A stretch of 15,712 bases of DNA from Alphaproteobacteria bacterium (GTDB taxonomy: Bacteria; Pseudomonadota; Alphaproteobacteria; Puniceispirillales; Puniceispirillaceae). The notes beneath the pieces are model-generated. The model had not been told where the DNA came from, searched no databases, and worked only from the letters and a program-made list of their open reading frames with translations. The stretch spans positions 1 to 15,712 of the forward strand of contig JAACDT010000228.1 in assembly GCA_009936885.1 (NCBI GenBank). Reading direction: 5' to 3'. Positions 13,486-15,712 of the stretch are shown here, piece by piece; the stretch's first letter is position 1; each line of letters begins with the position of its first letter. The position numbers were made by a program, and so were the translations under genes.

Positions 13486-15300
13486 TCACCCATCTGATAA
13501 TAGTTGATGCTTGGCTAATTGGTAATATAAGTCTGACTGAGCAAGCAAATGCTCGTGACTTCCTTCTGCTATAATCCTTCCCCTATCCATCACGAAAATG
13601 CGGTCAGCGTCTATAACCGTTGAAAGCCGGTGCGCAATCACAATGCTGGTTTTATCAAGGCAAAGTTTGCGAATAGCTTTTTGAACAAGTGCTTCACTTT
13701 TGCTATCTAGGGCGCTTGTAGCCTCATCTAGCAACATTATCGACGGCTTACGCAATATTGAGCGAGCAATTACAATTCGCTGTCTTTGTCCCCCTGAAAG
13801 ACGCACGCCCTTCTCGCCAACCATCGTATCATAGCCTTCAGGCAATTCACTTATGAATTGATGGGCTTCTGCCTGAATGGCCGCGTGTTGAATTGCTGTG
13901 AAATCAGCATTCGGACTCCCAAAAGAAATATTCTCCTTAATGGTTTGTGAGAATAAAGCGACATCTTGCGGCACGAGCCCAAGCTGGCTTCGAAGGGTAT
14001 AATTCGTAATCTGGTTTATAGGCATATTACCGATTCGAATCTGCCCTTCAATTGGCATATAAAATCGTAGCAGAAGATGCAGAATTGTAGATTTTCCAGC
14101 TCCACTAGGGCCAACTAAAGCAACATGTTCTCCTGTCCTTATCGAAAAGTTTATATTTTCCAATACTGGCCAATCGGGCCGGGACTCATAATTAAAACTC
14201 ACATTATCAAATATGATGTCCGATATAATATCTGATATCATATCTGGGGGAGGCGTTGTAGAAGATTGTATTTCTGGTTTTGGTGGGACAAACTCTGGAT
14301 GAATATTGAATATATCTGTTATTCGCTCTAGCGCGCCTAATGCCCGTTGTATTTCTCCACCAAGTTCAGATAAGGCGCCGACAGATACTGCAACTAGAAA
14401 TGCATAAAACACAAATGAAGTCAGCTCTCCTGCTGTTATTGCTCCTTGTTGCAAATCTTTCCCCCCAATCCACAACAAACATCCAATGCCAGCGATTACC
14501 AAGAAGATCACCAAACCACTTAGTAAACCTCTTAACCTTGCTCTAGTCTTGGCAGCGAAAACAGCTTCATCTGTAAGATTCTTAAACTTACTTTCAATAA
14601 ATAATTCTTGCGAAAACGCATGAACAGAGCGAATTCCAGAGACTGTTTCCTCTGCCAATACCGCTAAATCTGCAACTTTTTCCTGTGCTGTTTTTGACGC
14701 TTGTCGCAGATTGCGTGCCAGCAATACCAACGGAAATACTATCAAAGGTACTAGCACCGCTAAAACAAAGGACATTTTCGGGCTAGATATTATGACGAGA
14801 ATAAGTCCGCCAACCAATAAGATTATATTTCGAACAGCCATAGACAAGCTAGAGCCAAGGACTGTCTGTATTATGGATGTATCTGTTGTAAGCCTGCTTA
14901 GGATGTCACCTGGTCTGGCACTTTCGAACCAGTTGCTTGATAGGGATAAAATATGGCGGAATAAGGCTACTCTGACATCCCCTATTACTCGCTCTCCAAG
15001 CTGATTAATCAAACTAGCTCTAAAATAGCTGCCTATCGCTAAGACGATTGCTATTGCCAGAGTTACTATAATTGTTGTGCTTAAAAAAGCTGGATTATCC
15101 CCTGACAGGCCTTCATCCACTATAAATGCAAGACCTCTTCCAAGAGATAACATAGCAATCGATATCATTAGTAAGGCACCACAAGCAGCTGCTAGTTGCC
15201 ATCTATATGGATAAATATACGGTGCCAATATTCTAAGAGCGGATATCGGTTTGCGAGCTGATTTTTTGTTAATTTCTGTTTCTGAGGCGGGTTTTGTCAT
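13486..15300 (-). CDS. ABC exporter half-transporter, MsbA-related (ABCB type)
   Basis: A 604-residue fused permease-ATPase that works as a homodimer in the inner membrane. The membrane domain spans about 25-330 with six helices. The nucleotide-binding domain is complete: Walker A GPSGAGKS (397-404), Q-loop Q445 in LVPQDVALF, signature LSGGQ (501-505), Walker B IMLLDE (521-526), D-loop SALD, and H-loop H557 in IVIAHRLSTV. The opening YIYPYRWQ and VDEGLSG resemble the alphaproteobacterial MsbA-related group (TIGR02204). Its substrate is not established; lipid or drug export is a family guess. It ends 8 bases from the convergent pseudogene and is divergent from rpmE, an arrangement recalled in other alphaproteobacteria. 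A short Ile-Ser-Asp-Ile repeat (355-366) lies in the linker between domains. Upstream only a weak GGAT precedes the ATG. Confidence 0.93.
   Translation of the reverse strand: MTKPASETEINKKSARKPISALRILAPYIYPYRWQLAAACGALLMISIAMLSLGRGLAFIVDEGLSGDNPAFLSTTIIVTLAIAIVLAIGSYFRASLINQLGERVIGDVRVALFRHILSLSSNWFESARPGDILSRLTTDTSIIQTVLGSSLSMAVRNIILLVGGLILVIISSPKMSFVLAVLVPLIVFPLVLLARNLRQASKTAQEKVADLAVLAEETVSGIRSVHAFSQELFIESKFKNLTDEAVFAAKTRARLRGLLSGLVIFLVIAGIGCLLWIGGKDLQQGAITAGELTSFVFYAFLVAVSVGALSELGGEIQRALGALERITDIFNIHPEFVPPKPEIQSSTTPPPDMISDIISDIIFDNVSFNYESRPDWPVLENINFSIRTGEHVALVGPSGAGKSTILHLLLRFYMPIEGQIRIGNMPINQITNYTLRSQLGLVPQDVALFSQTIKENISFGSPNADFTAIQHAAIQAEAHQFISELPEGYDTMVGEKGVRLSGGQRQRIVIARSILRKPSIMLLDEATSALDSKSEALVQKAIRKLCLDKTSIVIAHRLSTVIDADRIFVMDRGRIIAEGSHEHLLAQSDLYYQLAKHQLLSDG
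14203..14238 (-). repeat. 12-bp coding tandem repeat in the ABC transporter linker
   Basis: Three 12-bp units, ATATCAGATATT, ATATCGGACATC and ATATTTGATAAT, encode ISDI, ISDI and IFDN at residues 355-366, where the membrane domain joins the ATPase domain. The repeat keeps the frame. Confidence 0.6.
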
Positions 15301-15418
15301 CTTTTATCCAAAGGAGACTTGCATCCTAGCTTGAAGAGAGGTAATACACTCCGAGATTAATAAAAATTTTGCCGGCATAATTGCGCATCGTGTTGTTTTT
15401 AGCAAGTGGAGCTGATAA
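15301..15418. promoter_or_regulatory. Divergent intergenic region, ABC transporter / rpmE
   Basis: This 118-base gap must hold the 5' signals of both genes. On the plus strand TTGAAG (15331-15336) with AGATTA (15354-15359) at 17 bases is a possible sigma-70 promoter for rpmE, but both boxes are imperfect. A GTGGAGC ribosome-binding site lies 7 bases before the rpmE ATG. On the minus strand no convincing promoter was seen. No L31-type autoregulatory structure could be shown by eye. Confidence 0.3.
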
Positions 15419-15643
15419 ATGAAGAAAGATATTCACCCAGACTATCATGAAATCAAGATAGTTATGACAGACGGAAGCGAGCGCAGTGTGCGCTCTACCT
15501 GGGGGAGCGAAGGCGAAATAATGAAGCTTTCTGTGGACCCACTAAACCATCCAGCATGGACAGGACAACAGCGCGTTCTTGGCAGTGAAGGCCAGGTTGC
15601 ACGCTTTAACAAACGTTTCTCTGGCTTGGGCGTAAAAAATTAA
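15419..15643 (+). CDS. rpmE: 50S ribosomal protein L31
   Basis: L31 is a small protein that bridges the ribosomal subunits. The 74-residue sequence starts [20 protein letters not shown], carries STWGSEGE and [13 protein letters not shown], and ends [13 protein letters not shown], matching alphaproteobacterial L31. It has no cysteines, so it is the zinc-free form lacking the CxxC motif of E. coli L31. The GGAG site 7 bases before the ATG supports the start. It is a single-gene unit, divergent from the ABC transporter and closed by an intrinsic terminator. Confidence 0.97.
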   Translation: MKKDIHPDYHEIKIVMTDGSERSVRSTWGSEGEIMKLSVDPLNHPAWTGQQRVLGSEGQVARFNKRFSGLGVKN

Positions 15644-15675
15644 ACATAGCCGAACCTACTTCAGATAATTTATTG

Positions 15676-15703
15676 AAACCAGCATTTTGTGCTGGTTTTT
15701 TTT
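15676..15703 (+). terminator. Rho-independent terminator after rpmE
   Basis: AAACCAGCA (15676-15684) pairs perfectly with TGCTGGTTT (15690-15698) around a TTTTG loop, and T tracts run from 15696 to 15703. It begins 33 bases after the rpmE stop. This is the clearest intrinsic terminator in the window. Confidence 0.92.
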
Positions 15704-15712
15704 ACGCCTTAC

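Noticed and set aside
1..15712. CRISPR array, tRNA, insertion sequence or prophage
   Set aside because: No regularly spaced long repeats, no tRNA-like cloverleaf, no transposase or integrase motifs and no IS-type flanking repeats were seen by eye.

Overview
The window reads as an AT-rich alphaproteobacterial chromosome segment, plausibly marine and of the SAR116/Puniceispirillales type (lineage inferred from protein style and gene order, not proven). Supporting signs are the zauP-zapA-6S RNA-fau order, the ruvC-ruvA-ruvB-ybgC order, an alphaproteobacterial MsbA-related ABC exporter divergent from a cysteine-free L31 gene, and efp followed by an inositol-monophosphatase gene. No phage, integrase, transposase, tRNA, rRNA operon or CRISPR array was seen.

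Left part (1-6018), all on the minus strand. In transcription order it runs from zauP (coiled-coil division protein) and zapA (Z-ring protein) through 6S RNA, 5-formyltetrahydrofolate cyclo-ligase, a YmdB-type metallophosphoesterase and the YebC/TACO1 translation factor to the Holliday-junction genes ruvC, ruvA and ruvB, ending in a ybgC thioesterase gene cut by the window edge. The ruv genes are tightly packed: ruvA and ruvB overlap by 4 bases. ybgC would normally lead into the tol-pal genes outside the window.

Middle part (6019-12426), plus strand. A 275-base divergent promoter region is followed by transketolase, elongation factor P, a SuhB-type inositol monophosphatase 5 bases after efp, and then a two-gene unit for a MotA/TolQ/ExbB-like proton channel and a MotB/OmpA-like stator protein. 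The channel protein has a long predicted cytoplasmic coiled coil. Its partner has about 260 residues of predicted periplasmic coiled coil before an OmpA-type peptidoglycan-binding domain. The architecture suggests a non-flagellar proton-driven envelope machine of unknown role; it is the most interesting intact system here.

Right part (12427-15712). Positions 12494-13477 hold a decayed gene for a secreted beta-rich protein. Its pieces lie in shifted frames, with frameshifts at an A7 and a T7 run and in-frame stops. It converges on an MsbA/ABCB-type half-transporter gene on the minus strand, which is divergent from rpmE (ribosomal protein L31). A clear intrinsic terminator closes rpmE.

Several short tandem repeats stand out: a 9-bp unit in the RuvB N-terminus, a 12-bp unit in the ABC transporter linker, a 16/17-bp unit in the 5-FCL leader, and a 16-bp repeat abutting a TATAAT box upstream of the MotA-like gene.
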